DNA from: Gammaproteobacteria bacterium
GTDB lineage: Bacteria > Pseudomonadota > Gammaproteobacteria > Steroidobacterales > Steroidobacteraceae
DNA: 43,807 nt
Direction of reading: 5' to 3'
Assembly (NCBI GenBank): GCA_018970145.1
Contig: JAGWWY010000015.1
Span: 1-43,807 of the forward strand
Under the pieces are notes generated by a model. That model worked only from the letters and a program-made list of their open reading frames with translations. It made no database searches and was not told the origin of the DNA. Of this stretch, positions 23,263 to 31,797 are shown in pieces. The position numbers were made by a program, and so were the translations under genes. Numbering within the stretch: the stretch's first letter is position 1; each line of letters starts with the position of its first letter.

Positions 23263-24838
23263 GAGTTTTGCGTAGCTCCCTTTTGAGGATTTTACCGTTC
23301 GGGTTACGAGGTAGGGTATCGACCAAGGCGACGCCCGCCACACGCTGCTGACGACCCACTCGGGCGTTGATCCATTCGCGCAACTCGATCGCAAGAGACT
23401 CGCCCGGTACCTTGCCATTGCGAGGGACGACAATCGCATACGGAGTTTCCCCCCACTTGGCGCTCTTGATGCCGATCACGGCAATCTCGGCAACGGACGG
23501 ATGTGTCGCGGCGACGGATTCGATATCGGCGGGATATACGTTCTGCCCTCCGGAGATGATCATGTCTTTCTTGCGATCGACGATGAAGAGGTAGCCCTGC
23601 TCGTCGAAGCGTCCGATGTCGCCGGTTCGCAGCCAAGTGGCTCCGGTCGAATCGATCCAAGTGCTCTCGGCATTCGCTGCGGGACGACGGTAATAGCCCG
23701 TCATCGTGATGTGACCGCGCGAGACGATCTCGCCAGTCTCGCCTGACTTGACCGGGTGATCGAACTCGTCGATCAGTTGAATGTCTGTGCCCGGTAGTGG
23801 CTTACCGACGGACATCTCGCGACCCTCGGCGTCCTCCGGATCGAGGGTCGTGATGACGCCCTCGGTCAGTCCATAGAGTTCGATAAACGCACAGCCAAAA
23901 TCGCGTAGTGCACGTTGCTTGATCGGCAGTGGCAGCGGTGAGCCGCAGCACATCAAGGCCCGGAGTGAGCGCATGTCGGTTTTACCGAACAGGGGGCTCT
24001 CGAGCAGACGTTGAACGATGATCGGCACGAGCGATCCATGCGAGATCCCTCGGGTTTCGATGGCACGCCAGACGCGCTCGGGCTCGAAGCGTCGTTCGAT
24101 CACGAGTGTGCCACCAACGACGAAGGTGCTGAGCATGCTGACCCAGCTGATGTTGGAGTACAGGCCGATCGGGCAGAGCGTGATGGCGCGCGAGTCGTAG
24201 CGCAGCGCGAGTGCAATCGAGCGCGCCCAATCGATTCGACGCCGGTGGTTATGCGTGATGCCCTTGGGAACGCCGGTCGTTCCCGAACTGTAGATGATGT
24301 TACAGAGCGCATCGGGCGCGACTTGGTAGTGTTCGATTTCTCTCTGCAGCGCGACATCAACCGGTGCACCTAACCAGTTCGCGTAATCACGCCACGGCAC
24401 CTCGAGCAACCTCGTCGGTGCCTCCGCAGCGGCGAGCCACAGTCGTACTTGCGGATGTTTTGCCGGAGCGAGCGCGTCGAGGTAGCTCGCACTCACGATG
24501 ACGGCCGAGGCCTCGCAATCGTCGATCATCGCCGCCATCGCCTCGGCCGAGACCGATACGTTGAGCGGTACCACACAGGCTCCGGCGCGGATGACGCCAA
24601 AGAGCGACTCCAGCATTTCCGGGCCATTGTCCATCACCACGACGACACGGTCTCCGGGCTGCACCCCCGAACCGCGCAGCCGTGCTGCGCAGTGCCGCAA
24701 GCGCTGGCCGAAGGTCTGCCACGACCAGATGAGATCGTCGCAGATCATGGCCGGCTTCTCGCCCAGCCACCGCGACTGCCGGTCGATCAGATCCGGCAGC
24801 AGCGGCTCGGGCGCGTCGAAGTGCGCCATCTTTATCAT
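23234..24838 (-). CDS. Acyl-CoA synthetase (AMP-forming), probably for a short hydroxy or keto acid
   Basis: The 534-residue adenylate-forming enzyme has the P-loop YSSGTTGVPKG (183-193), the ELYGLTEG motif, LRTGDIGRFDEQGYLFIVDRKKD, and the catalytic Lys516 in NPNGKILKREL. It activates a carboxylic acid through an acyl-AMP to acyl-CoA. In this operon the expected substrate is 3-hydroxybutyrate or a related acid released from oligomers, but the binding pocket cannot be read by eye. It starts 3 bp after the TonB receptor stop. An ATG at the fourth codon is an alternative start. Its end overlaps the oligomer hydrolase gene. Confidence 0.92.
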   Translation of the reverse strand: MIKMAHFDAPEPLLPDLIDRQSRWLGEKPAMICDDLIWSWQTFGQRLRHCAARLRGSGVQPGDRVVVVMDNGPEMLESLFGVIRAGACVVPLNVSVSAEAMAAMIDDCEASAVIVSASYLDALAPAKHPQVRLWLAAAEAPTRLLEVPWRDYANWLGAPVDVALQREIEHYQVAPDALCNIIYSSGTTGVPKGITHNHRRRIDWARSIALALRYDSRAITLCPIGLYSNISWVSMLSTFVVGGTLVIERRFEPERVWRAIETRGISHGSLVPIIVQRLLESPLFGKTDMRSLRALMCCGSPLPLPIKQRALRDFGCAFIELYGLTEGVITTLDPEDAEGREMSVGKPLPGTDIQLIDEFDHPVKSGETGEIVSRGHITMTGYYRRPAANAESTWIDSTGATWLRTGDIGRFDEQGYLFIVDRKKDMIISGGQNVYPADIESVAATHPSVAEIAVIGIKSAKWGETPYAIVVPRNGKVPGESLAIELREWINARVGRQQRVAGVALVDTLPRNPNGKILKRELRKTHAHLESHVA

Positions 24839-24841
24839 CGA

Positions 24842-27070
24842 TCAGCGAAAGGAGTAGGCGATGCTGAGCGAATACTGACGGGGCGGTGCGTAGAACGCGT
24901 TCTGGACGTTGCCGAACACGGGTCCGGCGAACACATAGCCGCCGATGCGATAGCGCTCATCGGTGAGATTACGGCCTGCCGCAGTTACGCTCAGGCGTCC
25001 GCTCGCGGCCATCCACGTCGCTGCGAGATCGACGATCGAATACGACTTTTGGTCGATCGCGGGGTTCGCGACTTCAAAGAGCTGATAGTCGTCACGATAG
25101 GAGAGCGCAGGGACGATGGTGAGCGAGCCGTTGTCTCCAAGATCCTGACTCCAGTTCAGTGAAAGGGCCGCCGTCCATTCCGGCGTGTTCTGGAACGCGC
25201 GCTGACTTGCAAGGTTACGACGAGTCGCTGTCGCAGGATCGTAAGTGATGAACTCATCGAATTTCGCGTCGATGTAGCCCACCTGGAACGCCGCCGAGAT
25301 GTTCTCTGACAGTGACACAGAGCCCTCCAACTCAAGACCCTCGATCGAGGAACTACCCGCGTTGTCCACGAAGCTCACGACCGTGGTGCCAATGGCAAAC
25401 TGGGAGGTGATTTGTTGATCGGTGTAGTCCGAGCTGAAGATCGCTGCATTGAGTCGTGCGCGACCGCCGAGCAGCGAACTCTTCACGCCGAGCTCGAGCG
25501 TTTCCACGATTTCCGGCTCGTAGCCCTTGACGGTGTCGGCGTAGAAAATCGCATCGCCACGCATGTCGAAGCCGCCGGATTTGAAGCCTTTGCCCCAAGA
25601 GCCATAGACGGTCAGCGCATCGCTCGGTTCATACGAGACGCTGATACGCGGCGTAAACTCCGAGAACTCACGCTCGTTGGTGTAGTTCGTGCGCAGCAGG
25701 CCGGGAATCGCGGCGGCGTTGCCGAACAAACGGCTCCGGATGCCAGTGAAGTTCTGACGATAGACGGTGCCTTTCTTTTCGTCTTTCGTATAGCGACCGC
25801 CGACCGAGACGGACCACTGGTCCGTGAATCGGTAGCTGAGATCGGCGAACGCCGCAAAGCTGTCGGTTTCGACTTGACCTGCGGTCGCGGTAGTGAGGTT
25901 GGCGATACCGACGATAGTGTCAAAAGCTCCGGCCGCAGTGCCGTCCATCAAGAACACACCCGCAACGGCCGAGGCTCGCTCGCCCGAGTAAATGAGCTGT
26001 AGCTCATGCGTGGTTTGATCGTCCTCGTAGAACGCCGGAACATCGAGTGCAGCAGCCGGTGCGGTATCGAAGTCGATCAGCGTATCGGTACGCCCTTCGC
26101 GGCGTGCTGCGATGTAGCGCAGCATGTACTGATCGCTCAAGGTGTATTCGCCCAACAGTGAGACGCCCTCGGTCGCGACGGAGTTGTCATCGCCCAAGCC
26201 AGCGCGCGTGTCATACAGATTCGGCAGCACGGTTTCGCCGGTTGTAAGGCCTGAACCCGCTACTTCTCGGTGACCGTGGCGCGCGTTCGAGTCATCTTGC
26301 AGATCATCTGCGGCGAGGCGAATGAACAGGTTCTCGTTCGGCTTCCATTCCATCGCCACTCGATAGGCGAGAATATCTTTGTCGTAGTGCTCAGCGCCGG
26401 TGACCAGATTCTTGCCGAAACCGTCGCGATTGAGACTGGAGAGCGCTGCCCCCAGCGAGAGGGTGTCGGTGAGGGGCAGTGCCGCCTTGACCGTCAGGTC
26501 GCGCTGCGAGTAAGAGCCGAGCGTAACTTTGGTATCAAACGCTGCATCGTCCCCTAAGCGCTTGGTGACGTATTTGACTGCGCCACCCACCGAGTTACGA
26601 CCGTACAGGGTGCCCTGCGGACCACGCAGCACTTCGATGCGCTCGACGTCGTAGAGTTCAAGAACGGCGCCTTGAGGTCTGGCGACGTAAACATCATCGA
26701 CATACAGACCCACGCCCGGCTCGAAACCCCACAGCGGATCCTGCTGGCCGACGCCACGAATGAAGGCGATGAGAGTCGAGTTGCTGCCGCGGGCGACTTG
26801 TAGTGTGAGGTTCGGCACCGTCTGCTGGAGGATGGTGATGTCGGTCGCACCAAATTGCTCGAGATCTGCGCCCGAGAAGGTGCTGACGGCAACCGGCACG
26901 TCTTGCAGCGATTCTTCGCGTCGGCGTGCTGTGACGGTGATTTCTTCCAAAGCGGCGGCGCCATCTTGTGCTCGCACCGGTGCGGGTAGCAGGGCGATCA
27001 TGGTGGTTCCGAGTGCCAGCGCAACAGATAGCGCGATGCGGCGTTTCGCAGTTTTATTGAGTCGGTTCAT
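24842..27070 (-). CDS. TonB-dependent outer-membrane receptor
   Basis: The 742-residue protein has a signal peptide (about 1-34, ending PVRA), a TonB box EEITVTA (42-48), a plug domain with IRGVGQQDP, GLYVDDVYVARPQGAVLELYDVERIEVLRGPQGTLYGRN, and a C-terminal 22-strand barrel ending YSFR. Such receptors pull specific large or scarce ligands across the outer membrane with TonB energy. No siderophore genes are nearby. It is the first gene of an operon with a 3-hydroxybutyrate-oligomer hydrolase and a permease, so the ligand may be oligo-3-hydroxybutyrate. This is inference. A purine-rich Shine-Dalgarno (AGGGGA) precedes the ATG. Confidence 0.95.
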   Translation of the reverse strand: MNRLNKTAKRRIALSVALALGTTMIALLPAPVRAQDGAAALEEITVTARRREESLQDVPVAVSTFSGADLEQFGATDITILQQTVPNLTLQVARGSNSTLIAFIRGVGQQDPLWGFEPGVGLYVDDVYVARPQGAVLELYDVERIEVLRGPQGTLYGRNSVGGAVKYVTKRLGDDAAFDTKVTLGSYSQRDLTVKAALPLTDTLSLGAALSSLNRDGFGKNLVTGAEHYDKDILAYRVAMEWKPNENLFIRLAADDLQDDSNARHGHREVAGSGLTTGETVLPNLYDTRAGLGDDNSVATEGVSLLGEYTLSDQYMLRYIAARREGRTDTLIDFDTAPAAALDVPAFYEDDQTTHELQLIYSGERASAVAGVFLMDGTAAGAFDTIVGIANLTTATAGQVETDSFAAFADLSYRFTDQWSVSVGGRYTKDEKKGTVYRQNFTGIRSRLFGNAAAIPGLLRTNYTNEREFSEFTPRISVSYEPSDALTVYGSWGKGFKSGGFDMRGDAIFYADTVKGYEPEIVETLELGVKSSLLGGRARLNAAIFSSDYTDQQITSQFAIGTTVVSFVDNAGSSSIEGLELEGSVSLSENISAAFQVGYIDAKFDEFITYDPATATRRNLASQRAFQNTPEWTAALSLNWSQDLGDNGSLTIVPALSYRDDYQLFEVANPAIDQKSYSIVDLAATWMAASGRLSVTAAGRNLTDERYRIGGYVFAGPVFGNVQNAFYAPPRQYSLSIAYSFR

Positions 27071-27105
27071 CCTGGTCCCCTGTTGATGGATTTATGGTTA
27101 ATTAA

Positions 27106-27143
27106 TTCAACGGTCGCTGAAATCTAATTCAGCGTTTGTTGAA
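27106..27143. promoter_or_regulatory. Two tandem operator-like palindromes for the divergent TetR regulator
   Basis: Site 1 (27106-27121) is TTCAACGGTCGCTGAA and site 2 (27128-27143) is TTCAGCGTTTGTTGAA. Each is an imperfect palindrome of the form TTCArCG-NN-yGyTGAA. They are mirror images of each other around a 6-bp spacer, and their centres are 22 bp apart, two helical turns. They lie in the gap between the TonB receptor and the tetR gene, as expected for TetR-family autoregulation and operon control. Confidence 0.75.
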
Positions 27144-27149
27144 AAACAA
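27121..27149 (-). promoter_or_regulatory. Probable promoter of the TonB receptor operon
   Basis: On the minus strand TTGTTT (27149-27144) and TAGATT (27126-27121) are exactly 17 bp apart. Operator 2 fills the spacer and operator 1 covers the expected start near 27114. Binding at either site would block RNA polymerase. Confidence 0.5.
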
Positions 27150-27199
27150 GTCGTCGGGAGGGTTTGCCTGGAAGCCATCGCTCGGGTCAGACTCGGCGT

Positions 27200-27919
27200 A
27201 TGGCGAAAACAACGAAGTCCGCACCCCTGCGCGGTCCGCGCAAAGCCGGTCCCGAGGCCACTCGACAAAAGATCCTCGATGCAGCAGAAATTCTCTTCGC
27301 TGAGCGCGGCTTTCACTCCGTTTCGGTCCGCGACATCACGGCCGCAGCGGGGGTCGACGTAGCGCTCGTCCACTACCACTTCGGTAATAAGCAACTGTTA
27401 TTTGAGACGGTGTTCATGCGCCGTGCCGAGTTGCTCAATGCCGAGCGCTTGCGACGCCTCGAAGCGGTGGTGCAACGCGCCAAGCCGCGGGCACCCAAGG
27501 TCGAGGAGATCATCGACGCCTTCACCCACCCCTTGCTGGACCGCTCCGCTCGTGGAGGCCCGGGGTGGAAGGCGTATTTTGCCTTGATCGCCCAAGTCAA
27601 TAATTCGACCGAGTTTGGTGGCTTGATGATGACGCGTTACTTCGACCCGGTTGTGCACGCTTTCATCGCGGCGTTACGCCGGGCATTCCCCGGCTGTGAC
27701 GAGCGTGAGCTCTATTGGAGTTACCACTTTCTCTCGGGCGCGCTGACCTTGACCTTTGCCGAGACCGGTCGCATTGACAATCTTTCGCAAGGGGCTTGCC
27801 GATCAAACGATCTCGACAGCGTGCACCAGCGTCTCGTGCCCTACGTCGCGGCGGGTTTTCGCGCCTTATGCTCCAGATCGTCGACGACGCCCGCACGTCG
27901 TAAACGCAAAACGTTATAG
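27200..27919 (+). CDS. TetR-family transcriptional regulator
   Basis: The 239-residue protein has an N-terminal TetR helix-turn-helix (about residues 20-70: ATRQKILDAAEILFAERGFHSVSVRDITAAAGVDVALVHYHFGNKQLLFE) and an all-helical ligand domain with no recognised signature. The ATG at 27200 is preferred, although the frame is open to a TTG at 27164. The gene diverges from the TonB receptor operon, and two mirror-image palindromes lie between them. It likely represses that operon and itself until a locus-specific ligand (perhaps 3-hydroxybutyryl- or acyl-CoA) binds. Its stop overlaps the convergent phoD-like gene by 6 bp. Confidence 0.93.
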   Translation: MAKTTKSAPLRGPRKAGPEATRQKILDAAEILFAERGFHSVSVRDITAAAGVDVALVHYHFGNKQLLFETVFMRRAELLNAERLRRLEAVVQRAKPRAPKVEEIIDAFTHPLLDRSARGGPGWKAYFALIAQVNNSTEFGGLMMTRYFDPVVHAFIAALRRAFPGCDERELYWSYHFLSGALTLTFAETGRIDNLSQGACRSNDLDSVHQRLVPYVAAGFRALCSRSSTTPARRKRKTL

Positions 27920-29512
27920 GCGTTGAAGTCCGCGCTGCCCGTCCTCGATGACGAACTTGGCCAGTGTGGTGGCGTTGGCATCGCTCTCGCGTACCGAGGC
28001 GAAGCCAATCATCTCGGCGTTCAGACGCTCTGGGGTCACTTCAACTCGCAGATAGCCGCGGTAATCGCGTTCCGCGTAATGCACGCCGATAGCATCGCTG
28101 CGGTTATAGGCTTCGAGGACTTTTTTCGGTGGCGGACCGGAGGTAATCGAGCTCGTCACGAATTCGCTCGTCACGATCGGCGACTTCGGATCGCGCGGAT
28201 CAATTCTTTGATCACCTGCTATGAAGGCGTGGATGTCGCCGCCTAGGATCACCGGATTGCTAGCGCCGCTCGTCGAAATGGTTTCGAGCATTCGGCGCCG
28301 CGCCATCGGATAACCCGCCCAACTGTCGTTCCAGTTGAGCGTTTTCGGACCCGGGTCTTCGTCGATCCAAGTGAATACGACGCCTTGCCCGAGCAGATTC
28401 CAGCGCGCTTTCGAAGTTGCGAGTTGCTCAGCCAACCATTGCTCTTGCGTCGCTCCCAGCAGCGTACGATCCGGGTCGCGCCAATCGGCGCACTGCTCGA
28501 CGATCACGCGCGTCCCGCCGCGACGGGGCGGTTGCGGGCAAGCTTGCGGCGAGCGGTATTGACGCTCATCAAGCATATGAATCGCCAACAGATCGCCGAA
28601 CTGTCGTGACATGTACAGCGACATGTCGGTGCCTTGTGGTTTGGCCGACAGCGGTAGTGGCATATTTTCCCAGTACGCTTGGTAGGCCGCGGCGCGACGG
28701 GCAGCAAACTCCGATTGCTCGGTCGGGTTCTCCGCTTGCAGACCCGCGTAGTCGTTGTCGAGTTCGTGGTCGTCGTGGGTGACGAGCCACGGACAGTGTG
28801 CGTGTGCCTCTTGCAGCAACGGATCCGCTCGGTACCACGCGTAGCGACGTCGATAGTCTGCGAGCGTCTTGCACTCTACGTTGGAGTCATGCGCGCGGAT
28901 CGGATTTGCCGTGTTGCCCTCGTAGATGTAGTCGCCGAGATGGATGATCAGGTCGCTGCCACGCGACACCATGTCGCGGTAGGCATGGAAGTAACCCTGC
29001 TCATAATGTTGACAGCTTGCGACACTGACCCGAAGCGTCGATCGCAGGGATCCGGCCGCCTCGGCTGTCCAGGTTCGACCGATCGGGCTTACATGCTCGC
29101 CGGCGCGGAATCGGAAGTAGAACTCGCGGCCAGCCGGTAATCCACTGATCTCGAGATGCACGCTGTGGCCGTCCGCCGCCATCGCGATGACGGTGCCAGA
29201 TTGCACGCGACGCGAGAAATTCGGATCCGTCGCGATTTCGTAGGTCAGGATGAAATCTGCATCAGCGAGTTCGTTGGCTGAATCGGTGCTCGGCGCGATA
29301 CGGGTCCAGAGAACCATACCGTCGTCGGTGGGATAACCGGAGGCAACGCCGAGAGTGAAAGGGTTGGTCGCAAACTTGCGCAGGCGCAGCCGGGCCGCTT
29401 GGAGGGATCGCGGCGCTAGGACGAGGCCGACTCCGACCATCGCCGCTTGCAGTACGTGTCTTCGCAGGGGCATGGAGGGTAAGTGTAGCGCTGTGCTAGC
29501 GTGCCGTTCCAT
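27914..29512 (-). CDS. phoD: PhoD-type alkaline phosphatase/phosphodiesterase with Tat signal
   Basis: The 532-residue protein has a twin-arginine signal (PLRRHVLQAAMVGVGLVLAPRSLQA, about residues 15-39). A PhoD N-terminal Ig-like domain follows (FTLGVASGYPTDDGMVLWTRIAP), then the metallophosphatase core with HLGDYIYEG, THDDHELDND and ILGGDIHAF. Family members use iron and calcium to release phosphate from phosphodiesters in the periplasm. Two starts are possible: ATG at 29512, or ATG at 29473, which puts the Arg pair closer to the N terminus. The longer form would overlap the 5' end of the divergent methyltransferase gene. No Pho box was recognised. Confidence 0.92.
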   Translation of the reverse strand: MERHASTALHLPSMPLRRHVLQAAMVGVGLVLAPRSLQAARLRLRKFATNPFTLGVASGYPTDDGMVLWTRIAPSTDSANELADADFILTYEIATDPNFSRRVQSGTVIAMAADGHSVHLEISGLPAGREFYFRFRAGEHVSPIGRTWTAEAAGSLRSTLRVSVASCQHYEQGYFHAYRDMVSRGSDLIIHLGDYIYEGNTANPIRAHDSNVECKTLADYRRRYAWYRADPLLQEAHAHCPWLVTHDDHELDNDYAGLQAENPTEQSEFAARRAAAYQAYWENMPLPLSAKPQGTDMSLYMSRQFGDLLAIHMLDERQYRSPQACPQPPRRGGTRVIVEQCADWRDPDRTLLGATQEQWLAEQLATSKARWNLLGQGVVFTWIDEDPGPKTLNWNDSWAGYPMARRRMLETISTSGASNPVILGGDIHAFIAGDQRIDPRDPKSPIVTSEFVTSSITSGPPPKKVLEAYNRSDAIGVHYAERDYRGYLRVEVTPERLNAEMIGFASVRESDANATTLAKFVIEDGQRGLQRL

Positions 29513-31027
29513 GAAAAATCCGTTGCGATCAAAGTGACTCAGCTGCTTGCGACGCGTGTGGGCTCCCCGTCAGACGGCTATGTCACCGATTTGGCTTACA
29601 CACGACATCACCATGCGTCGCTCGATCCCGGCAAGGCCGTATGGGTCGCCACGAGAGCGGGGCTCACGACGCCCGCGATACGCACTGCCTGCGAACTCGG
29701 CTTCGGACAGGGTTTGAGTCTAGCCATCCACGCGAGCGCGGGCGAGACGCAGTGGTGGGGTGTCGATCTGATCCCCGAACACGTCGAGTTTGCGCGCTCG
29801 CTGCTCGACGAGCCGGCAGCGCGAGAGCGTCTCGTCTGTGCGAGCTTCGATGAATTCGATACTCGCGCGGATCTGCCACGGTTCGATTTCATCGCGCTGC
29901 ACGGTGTCTGGAGCTGGGTTTCACCGCAAAATCGCGCTCGTATCACGGCGTTCATCGATCGACGACTCGCACCGAATGGCATCGTCTATGTTGGTTACAA
30001 CGCGCTTCCCGGGTGGAGTCCGGCGCTGAGCTTGCGCGAACTGCTGGTGGCGAGCGCAGCGCAAGTCGACTCAGCGCGCTTGGAGGATCGAATAGATGCC
30101 GCAATGGACTTCGTCACGCAGTTGGTCGCCGCCGATCCGCGGATCCTCGATTCCCAGCCGCAATTCGCGAAGCAGCTGCGCGAGATTCGCTCAAAGAAAA
30201 AATCCTATCTCGCACACGAATATTTCAACCGTGACTGGCACCCCATGCACTTTTCGCAAGTTGCCACTGAGTTGACGCCGATCGGTCTGAGTTACCTTGG
30301 GCAGGCTGATTTCAGCGATAGTTATGATCAATGGCGCCTCAGCGAGACTCAGCGTGGGTTGCTCGGCGAAATCGACGACGTCGTGCTGCGTGAGACCGCA
30401 CGCGACGTCATTCTGGATCGACGTTTTCGCCGCGATTATTGGCGACGTAGCGAGGGTGCTGTAACGGGCTCGTCCTGCAATCTGCTCGAAGCGCGCCTGT
30501 GGGTTCCGCCCAAGGTCGGCTTGTCGAAGGCGAGTGCGCCTGCGGAGGTGCCCGCGGAGGTGATCGTCTGGGTGGCGTCTCTCGGGGCAGCGGGCTCGAT
30601 CGTCACCCGTTCGCTCGACACGGCGGCAGACCGCGCGGCACTGGGCTATGCGCTTGGCCAAGGTTGGGTAGAGCTCGCTCGTGAACCTGCGGTAACTGCA
30701 GCGAGCCGCGATAGAGTCGCCAAGATTAACCGACGGCTACTCGAGCTCGTTGCAGCAGATTCCGAGATCAGCGTTTTGGCGAGTCATCTGACTGGCAGCG
30801 GTGTCGAGGTCGGTTGGTGGACGTTGGCGCTACTTTCGGCAATGCGCTGCGATACGCGCGCGAATGCAGTCATCGATCAGGTGTTGGCACAGGCGGAACG
30901 TCTCGGGATCGCGCTCGCTCGAGCAGGCTTTGCGCTCACACCCGAGGAAACGCGGCAGGAACTGCAGACTCGTCATTCGGCGTTGGTGACTCAAGCCGAC
31001 ATCTTTCGCGAGAGCTTCGCAATTTGA
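29501..31027 (+). CDS. Class I SAM-dependent methyltransferase with methyltransferase regulatory domain
   Basis: The 508-residue protein has an N-terminal Rossmann methyltransferase domain with motif I ACELGFGQGLSLAIHA, an acidic ribose-binding Asp in WWGVDLIPEHVEFA, and FDFIALHGVWSWV. A methyltransferase regulatory domain (about 210-310) has the hallmark AHEYFNRDWHPMHFSQV. This two-domain architecture occurs near surface-polysaccharide and other modification loci, and the substrate is unknown. The start is uncertain: GTG at 29501 overlaps the phoD-like gene head-to-head, while GTG at 29534 avoids this. No strong Shine-Dalgarno supports either. Confidence 0.87.
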   Translation: MPFHEKSVAIKVTQLLATRVGSPSDGYVTDLAYTRHHHASLDPGKAVWVATRAGLTTPAIRTACELGFGQGLSLAIHASAGETQWWGVDLIPEHVEFARSLLDEPAARERLVCASFDEFDTRADLPRFDFIALHGVWSWVSPQNRARITAFIDRRLAPNGIVYVGYNALPGWSPALSLRELLVASAAQVDSARLEDRIDAAMDFVTQLVAADPRILDSQPQFAKQLREIRSKKKSYLAHEYFNRDWHPMHFSQVATELTPIGLSYLGQADFSDSYDQWRLSETQRGLLGEIDDVVLRETARDVILDRRFRRDYWRRSEGAVTGSSCNLLEARLWVPPKVGLSKASAPAEVPAEVIVWVASLGAAGSIVTRSLDTAADRAALGYALGQGWVELAREPAVTAASRDRVAKINRRLLELVAADSEISVLASHLTGSGVEVGWWTLALLSAMRCDTRANAVIDQVLAQAERLGIALARAGFALTPEETRQELQTRHSALVTQADIFRESFAI

Positions 31028-31144
31028 GGCGCTACCCCAAATAGTCGGGTGCTTCGGCGAGTTTTGGCGCTCAGGCAAAAGACGGGTGAGTGTTAGCGTG
31101 CCCCGGGAGTGCTCACGCACATTCACCCAACTTGAGGTAGCGCC

Positions 31145-31525
31145 ATGCAAAACACCGACCCTTGTGTCTCTTCCACCGCCCATTCCGCGAGCTCGCTGGC
31201 CGCGCTGGTACATCTTTCGGGTATTTTCACCTTGTTCGTCGGGCCGCTCGTCGTTTATCTCAGCCGTGGCGCCCGTGCTGATGTCGGCGCTGATGTCGGT
31301 GCTGATGCGGACCGTCTGCGCGATGCTGCACGAGAGGCGCTGAACTTCCAGATCACGTTGTTGCTCGCTTGGGTGGCGACGATCATCAGCTTCGCAATCT
31401 TGATTGGCTTTTTGATCGTCCCGATTCTCGGGCTCATCAGTATCGCCATGCCCGTTTGGGCGGCTGTGGTCGAGTCTCGGGGTGAGACCTTCCGCTACCC
31501 ACTAGTCCCGCGTTGGTTGCGTTGA
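31145..31525 (+). CDS. DUF4870-family small membrane protein
   Basis: The 126-residue protein matches the DUF4870 (Tic20-like) pattern: a first helix SLAALVHLSGIFTLFVGPLVVYLSR, the family signature REALNFQITLLLAWVATIISFAILIGFLI, and a third helix before VESRGETFRYPLVPRWLR. Three or four membrane segments are expected. Function is unknown. GAGGT about 8 bp upstream supports the ATG at 31145. A short Ala-Asp-Val-Gly repeat sits in the loop after the first helix. The gene appears to be a single unit. Confidence 0.88.
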   Translation: MQNTDPCVSSTAHSASSLAALVHLSGIFTLFVGPLVVYLSRGARADVGADVGADADRLRDAAREALNFQITLLLAWVATIISFAILIGFLIVPILGLISIAMPVWAAVVESRGETFRYPLVPRWLR

Positions 31526-31708
31526 GTCACTCAAGCGGGTCAAAACAGAGCGCAAGCCGATACCTCTTTTTCGCCAAGCGGCCGGCGGGCACCCCGATCG
31601 TCTGCCGCGCGGTGCGGCGAATGGCGGGGTCCGCAATCCGAGAGTGAGGTAAAGCGGGGCGGAGGGTCGTCCGGTTTTCATACCGCCGGACTGTGTGCCC
31701 GCGGGAGA

Positions 31709-31785
31709 TGGTCGGGATGAGAGGATTTGAACCTCCGACTCCTACGTCCCGAACGTAGTGCTCTACCAGGCTGAGCTACATCCCG
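31709..31785 (-). tRNA. tRNA-Pro (anticodon CGG)
   Basis: The minus strand folds as a full cloverleaf: acceptor CGGGATG with CATCCCG, a D arm with AGCTCAGCCTGGTAGAGC, anticodon stem CTACG/CGTAG closing the loop TTCGGGA (anticodon CGG, reads CCG), and a T arm with GGTTCAAATCC. Discriminator A and an encoded CCA follow. The length is 77 nt. Confidence 0.97.
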
Positions 31786-31797
31786 ATCCCGTCGATC

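Noticed and set aside
31281..31310. Repeat in the DUF4870 gene as a mobile or regulatory repeat
   Set aside because: It is a short imperfect Ala-Asp-Val-Gly codon repeat inside one loop, explained by local slippage.
31642..31708. Terminator after tRNA-Pro
   Set aside because: A GTCCGG/CCGGAC hairpin exists, but it has no U-tract in either direction.
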